Part shown: piece by piece, positions 1 through 5,781 of the stretch
Layout of the letters: each line of letters starts with the position of its first letter
How positions within the stretch are numbered: the stretch's first letter is position 1
NCBI GenBank assembly: GCA_937141995.1
Contig: CAKZQX010001003.1
Coordinates: 1-6,439 of the forward strand
Direction: 5' to 3'
Length of the DNA stretch: 6,439 nucleotides
DNA from: an uncultured Chloroflexaceae bacterium
Lineage (GTDB): Bacteria; Chloroflexota; Chloroflexia; Chloroflexales; Chloroflexaceae
The notes under the pieces: model-generated
Databases searched by the model: none
What the model saw: the letters and a program-made list of their open reading frames with translations, nothing else
What the model was told of the DNA's origin: nothing
Made by a program: the position numbers and the translations under genes

Positions 1-1510
1 CCTCCGACGATAACGCTGCAATCCGGCGGCTCGCCGGGAAGATGCCCGCGTTCAGCACCAGCATATCCAGCCCACCGAAGGCCCGCACTACCACCTCGAG
101 GGCCGCCTCCAGTGCTGCGCCATCGGTGACATCGCACGGTAGCCCCTGGAAATCCGGCCGCGCCGGCAGTTGCGTGATCGCCGGGTCGATATCCAGCCCG
201 ACCACGGCCGCCCCGCGCGCCAGGAACGCCTCCACACAGGCCCGCCCAATCCCGGAGGCGGCCCCCGTGACCAGCGCCACCTCACCCGCGAAGGGTGGCG
301 GGTTGCCCTGCTTGCGCAGCTTGGCCTGCTCCAACTCCCAATATTCCACGTCAAAGAGATCCTGCGCCGGCAACGCCTGGTACGCTTCCAGCGCGGTGGC
401 TCGCAGAATAATTTCCAGCGTGTGGCGGTAGATATCCGCAACGATAGCGGCATCCTTTGCGGTGCGCCCGACAGTCGCCATGCCCAGATCGGGGTCGAGG
501 ATTACGCGGGGGGCCGGATCAAGCATCGTCAGGGGCTGTTCCGCCTGGGGTGCATGCGCGGCGAAGTAGCGCTCGTAGGCCGCGCGGAACCCCTGGACAT
601 TGCGGCCCAGCAGCGGCAGCCGTTTGGTGCGAATCACATGATCGGGCGTGGCCGGCCCCTGCTGCGCCAGCGTCGCCAGGTCAGCACGGCGGGCAAAGCT
701 CAGGCAGTCCGGGTCGCGGTGAGTCGCCAGGATCAGTGGCTGCCCGGCAACCGCGGAAATCTCGCGGCGGAGGGCGGCGATCGCCCGGCGCAGCGGCTTT
801 TCCTCTGGTTCCACCGCCGGCAGGCTGATCTGCCAGGCGTTGTGCCGCGCCAGATACTCCTCGGCGCGGGTCACCAGATCGATCATGCGCTCGTAGGCTA
901 CCCGTGCCGTCTCGCCAAAGGAGAAGATGCCATGCTTGAGCAGCACCATGCCGATGGTGCCGGCATGCGCTTCGCGTGGGAAGATCTCGGCGCACAGACG
1001 GGCCAGCTTGAAGCCCGGCATGCTGTAGGGAATGATCACGACCGTGTCGCCGTACGCCGCGCGGATATGCTCCGCGCCGTTGGGCGTGTTGGTCAGCGCG
1101 ATCACCGCGTCGGCGTGGGTATGATCGACAAATTTGTAGGGCAGAATGGCATGCAGGATGGCCTCCACCGAGGGCGAGGGCGCGGCGGCATTGGTCATGT
1201 TGCTCTTGAGTTCGTTCGCCATCTGCGTATCGGTGAGCGTCTCCAGTTGCGCCAGCCGCAGCAGATGGGCCATCCGTACGGGGGCAAACCCCGGTGCCGC
1301 GATGCTCTCCAGATCCCAGCCGCTGCCCTTCACATAGAGAATGTCTTCCGCCTCACCAAAAATATTCGGCTCGCGGAGCTTGACCGAAGTATTGCCCCCG
1401 CCATGCATCACCAGCGCCGGCTCCCGCCCCAGCAGGCGCGAGGTGTAGACGCGCTGCTCCAGGTCGCCGGGATAGTGCGCCGCTTCCTGGTCGTTCCAGA
1501 GACTCTTCAT
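1..1510 (-). CDS. rhaEW: Bifunctional rhamnulose-1-phosphate aldolase / short-chain dehydrogenase (RhaEW-type), 3' end missing
   Basis: 503 codons are visible from ATG 1510 to the left edge; the family is usually near 680-700 residues, so about a quarter is off-window. Residues 1 to about 400 form a class II aldolase domain: a glycine-rich phosphate-binding loop HGGGNTSVK at 36-44, the zinc pair H130-T-H132, and the third zinc histidine in LLKHG (H193). From about 408 an SDR Rossmann domain begins, with TGAASGIG at 415-422, an acidic D440 ending strand 2 (NAD rather than NADP preference) and LNAG at 486-489. The Ser-Tyr-Lys catalytic residues lie beyond the edge. Family knowledge: the aldolase half splits L-rhamnulose-1-phosphate into dihydroxyacetone phosphate and L-lactaldehyde, and the dehydrogenase half oxidises the lactaldehyde; the enzyme is cytosolic. 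The fusion is known as RhaEW in Chloroflexus and Bacillus. Related fusions act on other sugar phosphates, so rhamnose is the best guess, not proven. An in-frame ATG at 1522 would add four residues (MGEE). Confidence 0.9.
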   Translation of the reverse strand, partial: MKSLWNDQEAAHYPGDLEQRVYTSRLLGREPALVMHGGGNTSVKLREPNIFGEAEDILYVKGSGWDLESIAAPGFAPVRMAHLLRLAQLETLTDTQMANELKSNMTNAAAPSPSVEAILHAILPYKFVDHTHADAVIALTNTPNGAEHIRAAYGDTVVIIPYSMPGFKLARLCAEIFPREAHAGTIGMVLLKHGIFSFGETARVAYERMIDLVTRAEEYLARHNAWQISLPAVEPEEKPLRRAIAALRREISAVAGQPLILATHRDPDCLSFARRADLATLAQQGPATPDHVIRTKRLPLLGRNVQGFRAAYERYFAAHAPQAEQPLTMLDPAPRVILDPDLGMATVGRTAKDAAIVADIYRHTLEIILRATALEAYQALPAQDLFDVEYWELEQAKLRKQGNPPPFAGEVALVTGAASGIGRACVEAFLARGAAVVGLDIDPAITQLPARPDFQGLPCDVTDGAALEAALEVVVRAFGGLDMLVLNAGIFPASRRIAALSSE

Positions 1511-1520
1511 TTCCTCCCCC
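1511..1520 (-). promoter_or_regulatory. Ribosome binding site with unusually short spacing, start ambiguous
   Basis: The minus strand reads GGGGGAGGAA directly before ATG 1510, leaving only about two bases between GGAGG and the start codon. That is closer than the usual 5-9. The upstream in-frame ATG 1522 has no clear Shine-Dalgarno sequence before it. The purine run favours 1510, but the spacing keeps the choice open; the protein differs by four residues only. Confidence 0.4.
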
Positions 1521-1544
1521 ATTCCAGAGTTTCACAGTTTGCGT

Positions 1545-1550
1545 CTTATA
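1545..1550 (-). promoter_or_regulatory. Candidate -10 box for the aldolase/dehydrogenase gene
   Basis: The minus strand reads TATAAG (five of six matches to TATAAT), 22 bases upstream of ATG 1522 and 34 upstream of ATG 1510. No good -35 hexamer is found 16-18 bases further up, so an activator or another sigma factor would be needed. The gene could also be read from the uma2 promoter, since no terminator is seen between the two genes. Confidence 0.25.
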
Positions 1551-1568
1551 CCGATTTGTTGTCATAGC

Positions 1569-1595
1569 CACAGAGAACACCGAGGACGCAGAGAT
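1569..1595. repeat. Three degenerate tandem 9-mers
   Basis: Read on the plus strand, CACAGAGAA, CACCGAGGA and CGCAGAGAT follow one another without a gap, sharing the pattern C-x-C-x-GAG-x-x. They lie in the non-coding gap between uma2 and the aldolase gene, just upstream of the candidate -10 box. This looks like a short dispersed intergenic repeat; no function is claimed. Confidence 0.4.
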
Positions 1596-1651
1596 CCTGA
1601 ACGGAAACGTGCCGCCCCTGCGTGCATAACCCATGTTCTGACTGATTGCTG

Positions 1652-1665
1652 GTTTGCCGGCAAAC
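1652..1665. promoter_or_regulatory. Perfect 14-bp palindrome, operator candidate
   Basis: GTTTGCCGGCAAAC is fully self-complementary with a central CG step. It sits 24 bases past the uma2 stop codon and about 130 bases upstream of the aldolase/dehydrogenase start. With no loop and no T-run it is a poor terminator. Half-sites around a central CG are typical of LacI-family operators, which often control sugar genes, but no regulator gene is in the window. Binding is inferred, not shown. Confidence 0.35.
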
Positions 1666-1688
1666 TGGTATTACGGGTTGCACCGCGC

Positions 1689-2363
1689 TTACACCTGATC
1701 AGGATCGACGCCGATAGAGCGCAGGTAGTCCGACAGCCGCTCGGCGCGTTGATGCTCTTGCTCGGCACGTTGCCGCTCCGCTTCGTGCCGGCGTTCCAAC
1801 TCCACATAGCTCACAACCTCCTGCCCGTCAGGGCGGTAGAGATGCAACCCGTCTGCGTCAACGGCAAAGCGCACACCCAGGCGTGAACTGACCCAGCCCT
1901 GCATGGCCGCGATCACGCGTAGCCGGTCCTCGTGGCGCTGCCAACCACTCAATTCATTCCTGTCAGGATCGTAGAGATAATACTCTTCCACACCGTAGTC
2001 CGTGTAGAATTCCAACTTCTTTGCCATCTCAGTCAGCGAGTTGCCGGGCGAGAGCACCTCAAAGACCACCTGGGGCGCTATGCCCGCCTCTTCCCATTGC
2101 AAATATGCGCCCCGGTCGCCTTTGGGCCGGCCAAAGACCACCATCACATCGGGCGCGCGCCGGTTGCCCGGTTCACCTTCCACCGGATACCAGAGCAGAT
2201 CCCCGGCGACAAACACGTCGGGGGAGTTGCGAAACATGGCATCCAGTCCACCCTGGATCGTGGTGATCCAGCGAAACTGTTTGGTATTATCGGCAATTGG
2301 CTGCCCATCACTGGTAGGATAGGTGACCGTTTCGGTCGGCATGACCTGTGTATCGGTCGCCAT
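1689..2363 (-). CDS. Uma2 family (DUF820) PD-(D/E)XK nuclease-like protein
   Basis: This is a complete 224-residue protein ending in TAA at 1689-1691. The start ATG 2363 is chosen because AGGAGGT stands five bases before it; an in-frame ATG at 2528 would add a 55-residue unconserved, promoter-covering extension. The family core is present: P71-D72 in RRAPDVMVVF, E102 in VVFEVLSP, and K115/K116 followed by LEFYTDYGVEEYYLYDP, which matches the PD...E...K layout of restriction-like endonucleases. Residues about 187-210 are a charged Glu/Arg/Gln-rich helix, probably a coiled coil, common at the C-terminus of this family. Uma2 proteins occur in many copies in Cyanobacteria and Chloroflexota; their biological role is not established, and a nuclease function is inferred from the fold. 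The gene sits alone between two sugar-related units that would otherwise be divergently adjacent, so it may be an insertion unrelated to their function. Confidence 0.88.
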   Translation of the reverse strand: MATDTQVMPTETVTYPTSDGQPIADNTKQFRWITTIQGGLDAMFRNSPDVFVAGDLLWYPVEGEPGNRRAPDVMVVFGRPKGDRGAYLQWEEAGIAPQVVFEVLSPGNSLTEMAKKLEFYTDYGVEEYYLYDPDRNELSGWQRHEDRLRVIAAMQGWVSSRLGVRFAVDADGLHLYRPDGQEVVSYVELERRHEAERQRAEQEHQRAERLSDYLRSIGVDPDQV

Positions 2364-2368
2364 ACAGC

Positions 2369-2375
2369 ACCTCCT
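2369..2375 (-). promoter_or_regulatory. Strong ribosome binding site of the Uma2 gene
   Basis: The minus strand reads AGGAGGT, then five bases (GCTGT), then ATG 2363. This near-ideal Shine-Dalgarno sequence decides the start against the longer open frame that begins at 2528. Confidence 0.75.
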
Positions 2376-2396
2376 GCTATCGGTTGTCTGGAGTGC

Positions 2397-2402
2397 ATTA
2401 TA
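2397..2402 (-). promoter_or_regulatory. -10 box of the Uma2 gene promoter
   Basis: A perfect TATAAT is present on the minus strand, 33 bases upstream of ATG 2363. That predicts a transcript with a leader of about 25-28 bases. The -35 region is weak (around TCGTTC/CGTTCC at 17-18 bases spacing) and overlaps the GAAC word cluster at 2413-2443. Confidence 0.5.
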
Positions 2403-2412
2403 CCTGATAGGG

Positions 2413-2443
2413 GAACGCGGAACGAGAACCGAGAACTGGGAAC
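2413..2443. repeat. Five GAAC words at 6-7 bp spacing (degenerate heptad repeat)
   Basis: GAAC occurs at 2413, 2420, 2426, 2433 and 2440, giving steps of 7, 6, 7 and 7 bases, each word flanked by purines. The array overlaps the weak -35 region of the Uma2 promoter. It could be a decayed heptanucleotide microsatellite or a set of direct-repeat binding sites; the sequence alone does not decide. Confidence 0.45.
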
Positions 2444-2452
2444 AAAGTTGTA

Positions 2453-2552
2453 GTACTCTGCGGAGAAGTACACCGACGCGCAGGCCGAGGCGGCGCAACC
2501 CGAACAGCAGACCCGTGTCCATCCCCATGCCGATACCGCGCAGCAGGGATAA
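2453..2552 (+). pseudogene. Possible C-terminal remnant of a lost gene
   Basis: A frame follows TAG 2450-2452 and ends at TAA 2550-2552. It encodes a hydrophilic stretch beginning YSAEKYTDAQAEAAQPEQ and ending HADTAQQG. Third codon positions are G or C in about three quarters of the codons, as in the real genes here, and the GC content is higher than in the flanking intergenic DNA. There is no start codon with a ribosome site. It may be the tail of a gene whose front was removed when the GAAC tract or Uma2 gene was placed beside it. I do not recognise the family, and chance is possible at this length. Confidence 0.2.
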
Positions 2553-2555
2553 TCC

Positions 2556-2585
2556 TTAACCATATATCCATATTCGTGGTAGTAT
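2556..2585 (+). promoter_or_regulatory. Candidate promoter of the ABC transporter operon
   Basis: TTAACC at 2556-2561 and TAGTAT at 2580-2585 are separated by 18 bases; each matches four of six consensus positions. They sit in the only AT-rich stretch of the region, 85 bases upstream of the first gene. ACCATA (2559-2564) and TATGGT (2583-2588) form inverted 6-bp arms across the same stretch and might be a regulator site. Weak evidence. Confidence 0.25.
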
Positions 2586-2656
2586 GGTAGAGAAAGTTCA
2601 TCCATTATTTGCCTACAGATACCAGATGCGCCACGCTGCTTGCAGCGCCGGCAGGG

Positions 2657-2662
2657 AGGAGG
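2657..2662 (+). promoter_or_regulatory. Ribosome binding site of the solute-binding protein gene
   Basis: AGGAGG lies eight bases before ATG 2671. It fixes that start over the in-frame ATG 2584, which would place 29 non-signal residues ahead of the lipoprotein signal peptide. Confidence 0.75.
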
Positions 2663-2670
2663 AAGAAGTT

Positions 2671-3963
2671 ATGCGCAGTTTACGCATTGTATGGCTGCTG
2701 GTGCTGCTGCTGGTGGGGACGAGTTGCGGTGCTACCCCCGCTGACGAGAGCGATGCAGGTACCGGCGACGACGCGCCGGTTACGATTACGCTGGCCTACA
2801 ACCGCTTTCTGGAGACATCGTTTAGCGATTACCCGCCCCCGCTGGAAGTGATCCGGACCGAGGTGGCCGACCGCTATCCCAACATCAATGTGGAGCTCAA
2901 CATCGTGCCCGACGATATCGGGGCGCACCGCGATGCCCTCACCGTCTGGATGACGTCGCAGGACGCCACGGTTGATATCTATGGGATGGATACGCCCTGG
3001 GTGCCCGAGTTTGGCGCGGCGGGTTGGGCCGAGCCGCTGAACGACCGGCTCCCCGATCTCGAGGAGAACTTTATCACCGCCGGGCTGGATATCTTTAGCT
3101 ACGAGGGGCAGCGTCTGGGTGTGCCCTTCTGGGGGAGCATCGGCGGAATGTTCTATCGCAGCGATCTGCTGGAGGAGTATGGCTTTGCGCCGCCGGAAAC
3201 CTACGACGACCTGCTGGAGATTTCCCGCGCCATCACCGCCGAGCAACCCGAACTGACCGGCTTTGTCTGGCCGGGGGCCCGCGCCGAGGCGCTGGTCCAG
3301 ACCTGGGCCGAGATCTTTCTGGGCTTTGGCGGGCAATACTTCGACGAAGCGGGCAACTGCGCGATTAACGCGCCCGCCGGCGTGGAAGCGGTGGAGTTTA
3401 TGCGCACCCCCCTGGACGAAGGCATCTCCCCGGCGGCAACCGTCACCTGGAATGCCGAAGAAGCCCGCACCCGCTTTGTGGCCGGCGAGGCGCTCTTCCT
3501 GCGCCATAACCACGATATTGTCACCTGGCTGGACGACCCGGAACAGTCGCAGATCGTGGGGCAGTGGGGCTTTATGTCCAACCCGGCCCAGCCTGAGGGT
3601 GAGCGCTCCGGGGCCACGGGTGGTTTTGCCTTTGCGATCAACCCCTTTACCGACAACATGGAGGCATCCGTACAGGTGTTGGACGTGATCGCCTCGGAAG
3701 CGGTGCAGCGCGGTTTTGCGCTGGCCTGGGGGCCGGTGCAGTATTACGCCGGGCTGTATGAAGACCCGGAGGTGCAGGCGGCCAACCCCAATATCGAACT
3801 GATCACCGATGTGTTCGACTCGGCGGCAGCGCGCCCGCCCAGCACCAACTACGCGCAGCTTTCCGACATCCTGCAGGAGGAGTTGCACGCCACCCTGACC
3901 GACAGCAAGCCGGTGGCGGCCGCCCTCGATGATGCATGCAGCCGCATCGACGCATTACGCTGA
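2671..3963 (+). CDS. CUT1 ABC transporter sugar-binding lipoprotein (SBP family 1)
   Basis: A 430-residue extracytoplasmic solute-binding protein, normal length for the family. It captures a sugar outside the membrane and hands it to the two permeases encoded next. Residues 1-19 are a lipoprotein signal peptide: basic MRSLR, a hydrophobic core IVWLLVLLLV, then GTSC with C19 as the lipid-modified residue (Gly at -3 is less common than Leu). An acidic, Asp/Ser/Thr-rich linker follows (about 23-35) before the mature fold starts at VTITLAYN. Family features include the VDIYGMDTPWVPEFGAAGW region (102-120), the VPFWGSIGGMFYRSDLLEEYG segment (151-171) and the hinge-side GATGGFAFAINP segment (314-325). 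It is first in the operon, with its own strong ribosome site. The ligand cannot be deduced; the nearby aldolase suggests a rhamnose-containing or related sugar, but these transporters also take disaccharides such as trehalose or maltose. Confidence 0.9.
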   Translation: MRSLRIVWLLVLLLVGTSCGATPADESDAGTGDDAPVTITLAYNRFLETSFSDYPPPLEVIRTEVADRYPNINVELNIVPDDIGAHRDALTVWMTSQDATVDIYGMDTPWVPEFGAAGWAEPLNDRLPDLEENFITAGLDIFSYEGQRLGVPFWGSIGGMFYRSDLLEEYGFAPPETYDDLLEISRAITAEQPELTGFVWPGARAEALVQTWAEIFLGFGGQYFDEAGNCAINAPAGVEAVEFMRTPLDEGISPAATVTWNAEEARTRFVAGEALFLRHNHDIVTWLDDPEQSQIVGQWGFMSNPAQPEGERSGATGGFAFAINPFTDNMEASVQVLDVIASEAVQRGFALAWGPVQYYAGLYEDPEVQAANPNIELITDVFDSAAARPPSTNYAQLSDILQEELHATLTDSKPVAAALDDACSRIDALR

Positions 3964-3967
3964 GCCG

Positions 3968-4888
3968 ATGCGCCGCCTGTCACGAAGATTACGCCTGAAC
4001 GAGCCGCAACTGGCGGTACTCTTTTTGCTGCCGGCCTTGTTCGGGCTGGCCGTTTTTCTCTACTATCCCATCGGGCGCACGCTGCTGTTCAGTCTGTACG
4101 ATCTGGAGCGGACTACCGAACTCTCCTCCGAGCGGTTTGTCGGCCTGCAGAACTATGCGCAGGTGATGCGTACGGCGCAGTTCTGGCGCTCATTTGGCTA
4201 CACGCTCTACTTTACGCTGGTGTCGGTGACGCTTGAGTTTGGCCTGGGGTTGGGCATGGCGCTGGCAACCTTCCAGGTTATTCCGGCGTTGCGCGGGCTG
4301 CTGCGGGCGATTATTATCATTCCCTGGGCCATCCCGGCGATTATCCAGGCCGCCATCTGGAAGTGGCTCTTTAACAGCGATGTGGGCCTGTTTGCCGATC
4401 TGTTGCTGCGCACCGGCCTGGTGCAGGAGCCGCCGCTCTTTCTGGGTACGCCGCTGCCGGCAATGCACAGCGTCATCCTGGCTTATGTCTGGCGGGGCGC
4501 GGCGATTACCAGCATCTTCCTGATGGGCGGGCTGGCGCTGGTGCCGCGCCATCTGCACGAGGCGGCCATGGTGGATGGCGCGCGGCCCTGGCTGCGCTTT
4601 CGGCGCATAACGCTGCCGCTGATGCTCCCCACGATTATGGTCACGCTGATGTTTCGCACGATTGACGCGCTACGGGCCTTCGAGATTATCTATGGACTGA
4701 CGGGCGGCGGTCCCGGCACCACCACCGAGGTTTTGAGTTCGTTTGCCTACCGCTTCTACTTCTCCTATGCGCAGTTTGGGCAGGGCTCGGCCTATGCCAT
4801 CGTAACATTCGCGCTGGTGATGGGCCTGAGCTGGCTCTACATCCGGCGGCTGGTGCCGCATTTGCAGTTGCGAGGACAGTCGGGATGA
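3968..4888 (+). CDS. CUT1 ABC sugar transporter permease, MalF/UgpA type
   Basis: A 306-residue inner-membrane protein forming half of the translocation channel. Hydrophobic segments lie at about 14-34, 77-100, 109-131, 166-190, 220-235 and 275-293. The cytoplasmic EAA loop that docks onto the ATPase is intact: EAAMVDGARPW with FRRITLPLMLP at 198-221. The GLTGGGPGTTTEVLSSFAYR motif (243-262) is typical of MalF-like partners. The start chosen is ATG 3968, four bases after the binding-protein stop, giving the usual short basic head MRRLSRRLRL. No Shine-Dalgarno sequence precedes it, so translational coupling is likely. In-frame ATGs at 3929 and 3932 would overlap the upstream gene by about 35 bases and add an unlikely head. 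Confidence 0.92.
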   Translation: MRRLSRRLRLNEPQLAVLFLLPALFGLAVFLYYPIGRTLLFSLYDLERTTELSSERFVGLQNYAQVMRTAQFWRSFGYTLYFTLVSVTLEFGLGLGMALATFQVIPALRGLLRAIIIIPWAIPAIIQAAIWKWLFNSDVGLFADLLLRTGLVQEPPLFLGTPLPAMHSVILAYVWRGAAITSIFLMGGLALVPRHLHEAAMVDGARPWLRFRRITLPLMLPTIMVTLMFRTIDALRAFEIIYGLTGGGPGTTTEVLSSFAYRFYFSYAQFGQGSAYAIVTFALVMGLSWLYIRRLVPHLQLRGQSG

Positions 4889-5775
4889 GCCATCCATACC
4901 AATCGCGGCATGCCCGGCATGCCCGGAACCGCTCGCAGCGCGGCAGCCATACGCGCCATCTGCTCTTTTCGCTGCTGGTGACGGCGCTGATCGCCCTCTT
5001 CAGCCTGACCCCACTCTACTGGATTCTGCTGACTTCGCTGAAGCAACCCGGCAGCGAGTTTCAAAAGCCGGTGCGCTACTGGCCGGCCGAGATCTCCTGG
5101 GAAAGCTACCAGACCGTGCTTGGTCCCGATTTTCGCATGCAGGATGCGATCATCAACAGTCTGATCGTCTCCAGTTGTGTGACGGTGGGCGCGCTCTTTC
5201 TGGCGGCGCTGTCGGCCTATGCGATTGCGCGGCTACGCTTTACCTACAAATTCCAGTCGCTGCTGCTGATCCAGGCGGCGGGCATGGTGCCGCCGATTGT
5301 GGTCATCGCCCCGACCTTTGTGCTGGTGCGCTCGCTGGGGCTGCTCTCCAGCCTGCCCGGTCTGATCCTGCCCAACATCATCTACAACATTCCGCTGAGC
5401 ACCTGGCTGATCACGGCCTACTTTGCCGGGCTGCCCTTTGAACTCGAAGACGCGGCCAAAGTGGACGGCTATGCGCCCTTCAGCATCTTCTGGCGGATTA
5501 TGCTGCCGCTGGCGGCGCCGGGCCTCTTCTCGGCGGGCGTGCTGGCCTTTCTGGGGTCGTGGGGCGAGTTTATGCTGGCCTTCACGGTGAGCCTGGGGCT
5601 GCCGGAGGCGCAGACGGTGCCGGTGGCGATCCTGAGCTTCAGTCAGGCGTTCGAGTTGCAGTGGGCCTGGGTTGCGGCGGGGATTGTGCTCTCGCTGCTG
5701 CCGGTGATCGTAATTGTGCTGATCTTTCAGCGCCACGTTGTTCAGGGGCTGACCGCCGGGTCGGTCAAGTATTGA
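4885..5775 (+). CDS. CUT1 ABC sugar transporter permease, MalG/UgpE type
   Basis: A 296-residue second channel subunit. Its ATG overlaps the stop of the preceding gene (ATGA at 4885-4888), the usual sign of coupled translation, and GAGGA lies about eight bases upstream. A basic, histidine-rich head (residues 1-25) precedes hydrophobic segments at about 26-50, 90-115, 125-148, 155-180, 210-232 and 262-281. The EAA loop is present with Asp in place of the first Ala: ELEDAAKVDGY with FWRIMLPLAAP at 186-212. WGEFMLAF (226-233) and the C-terminal end FQRHVVQGLTAGSVK are classic for MalG/UgpE-like subunits. It pairs with the preceding permease and the ATPase that follows. The head contains a small direct repeat (RHARHAR) encoded by two copies of GGCATGCCC. 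Confidence 0.92.
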   Translation: MSHPYQSRHARHARNRSQRGSHTRHLLFSLLVTALIALFSLTPLYWILLTSLKQPGSEFQKPVRYWPAEISWESYQTVLGPDFRMQDAIINSLIVSSCVTVGALFLAALSAYAIARLRFTYKFQSLLLIQAAGMVPPIVVIAPTFVLVRSLGLLSSLPGLILPNIIYNIPLSTWLITAYFAGLPFELEDAAKVDGYAPFSIFWRIMLPLAAPGLFSAGVLAFLGSWGEFMLAFTVSLGLPEAQTVPVAILSFSQAFELQWAWVAAGIVLSLLPVIVIVLIFQRHVVQGLTAGSVKY

Positions 5776-5779
5776 GGAG
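5774..5779 (+). promoter_or_regulatory. Ribosome binding site of the ATPase gene, overlapping the upstream stop codon
   Basis: GAGGAG begins inside the TGA stop of the permease gene and ends two bases before ATG 5782. This ties translation of the ATPase to that of the permease. Spacing measured from GAGG is four bases, slightly short. Confidence 0.5.
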
Positions 5780-5781
5780 CT

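Larger units (their letters stand above)
2364..2670. other. Divergent intergenic region between the Uma2 gene and the ABC transporter operon
   Basis: These 307 bases hold no complete gene I can support. From left to right they carry the Uma2 ribosome site and TATAAT, a GAAC word cluster (2413-2443), a GC-rich coding-like remnant ending in TAA (2453-2552), and an AT-rich stretch (about 2550-2615) suited to the transporter promoter. The Shine-Dalgarno sequence of the binding-protein gene closes the region. No hairpin followed by a T-run was seen. Confidence 0.6.

Noticed and set aside
170..1567. Long plus-strand open frame (465 codons) opposite the aldolase/dehydrogenase gene
   Set aside because: It is an antisense shadow of a high-GC gene: Arg/Gly/Gln/His-rich, without recognisable domains, while the minus strand carries intact aldolase and SDR motifs.
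2323..2337. Small hairpin GACCG-TTT-CGGTC
   Set aside because: It lies within the Uma2 coding sequence near its start and has no T-run, so a terminator or attenuator role is not supported.
2364..2528. N-terminal extension of the Uma2 protein from ATG 2528
   Set aside because: The extension covers the TATAAT promoter and GAAC tract, has no family similarity, and the ATG at 2363 has a near-perfect ribosome site.
2680..3888. Long minus-strand open frame (402 codons) opposite the solute-binding protein gene
   Set aside because: The composition is that of an antisense shadow, and the plus strand encodes a clear lipoprotein with family motifs and a strong ribosome site.
4905..4927. Two tandem copies of a 9-base GGCATGCCC unit
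   Set aside because: The units encode the RHARHAR part of the basic head of the second permease in frame, and two copies are too few to claim a repeat element.
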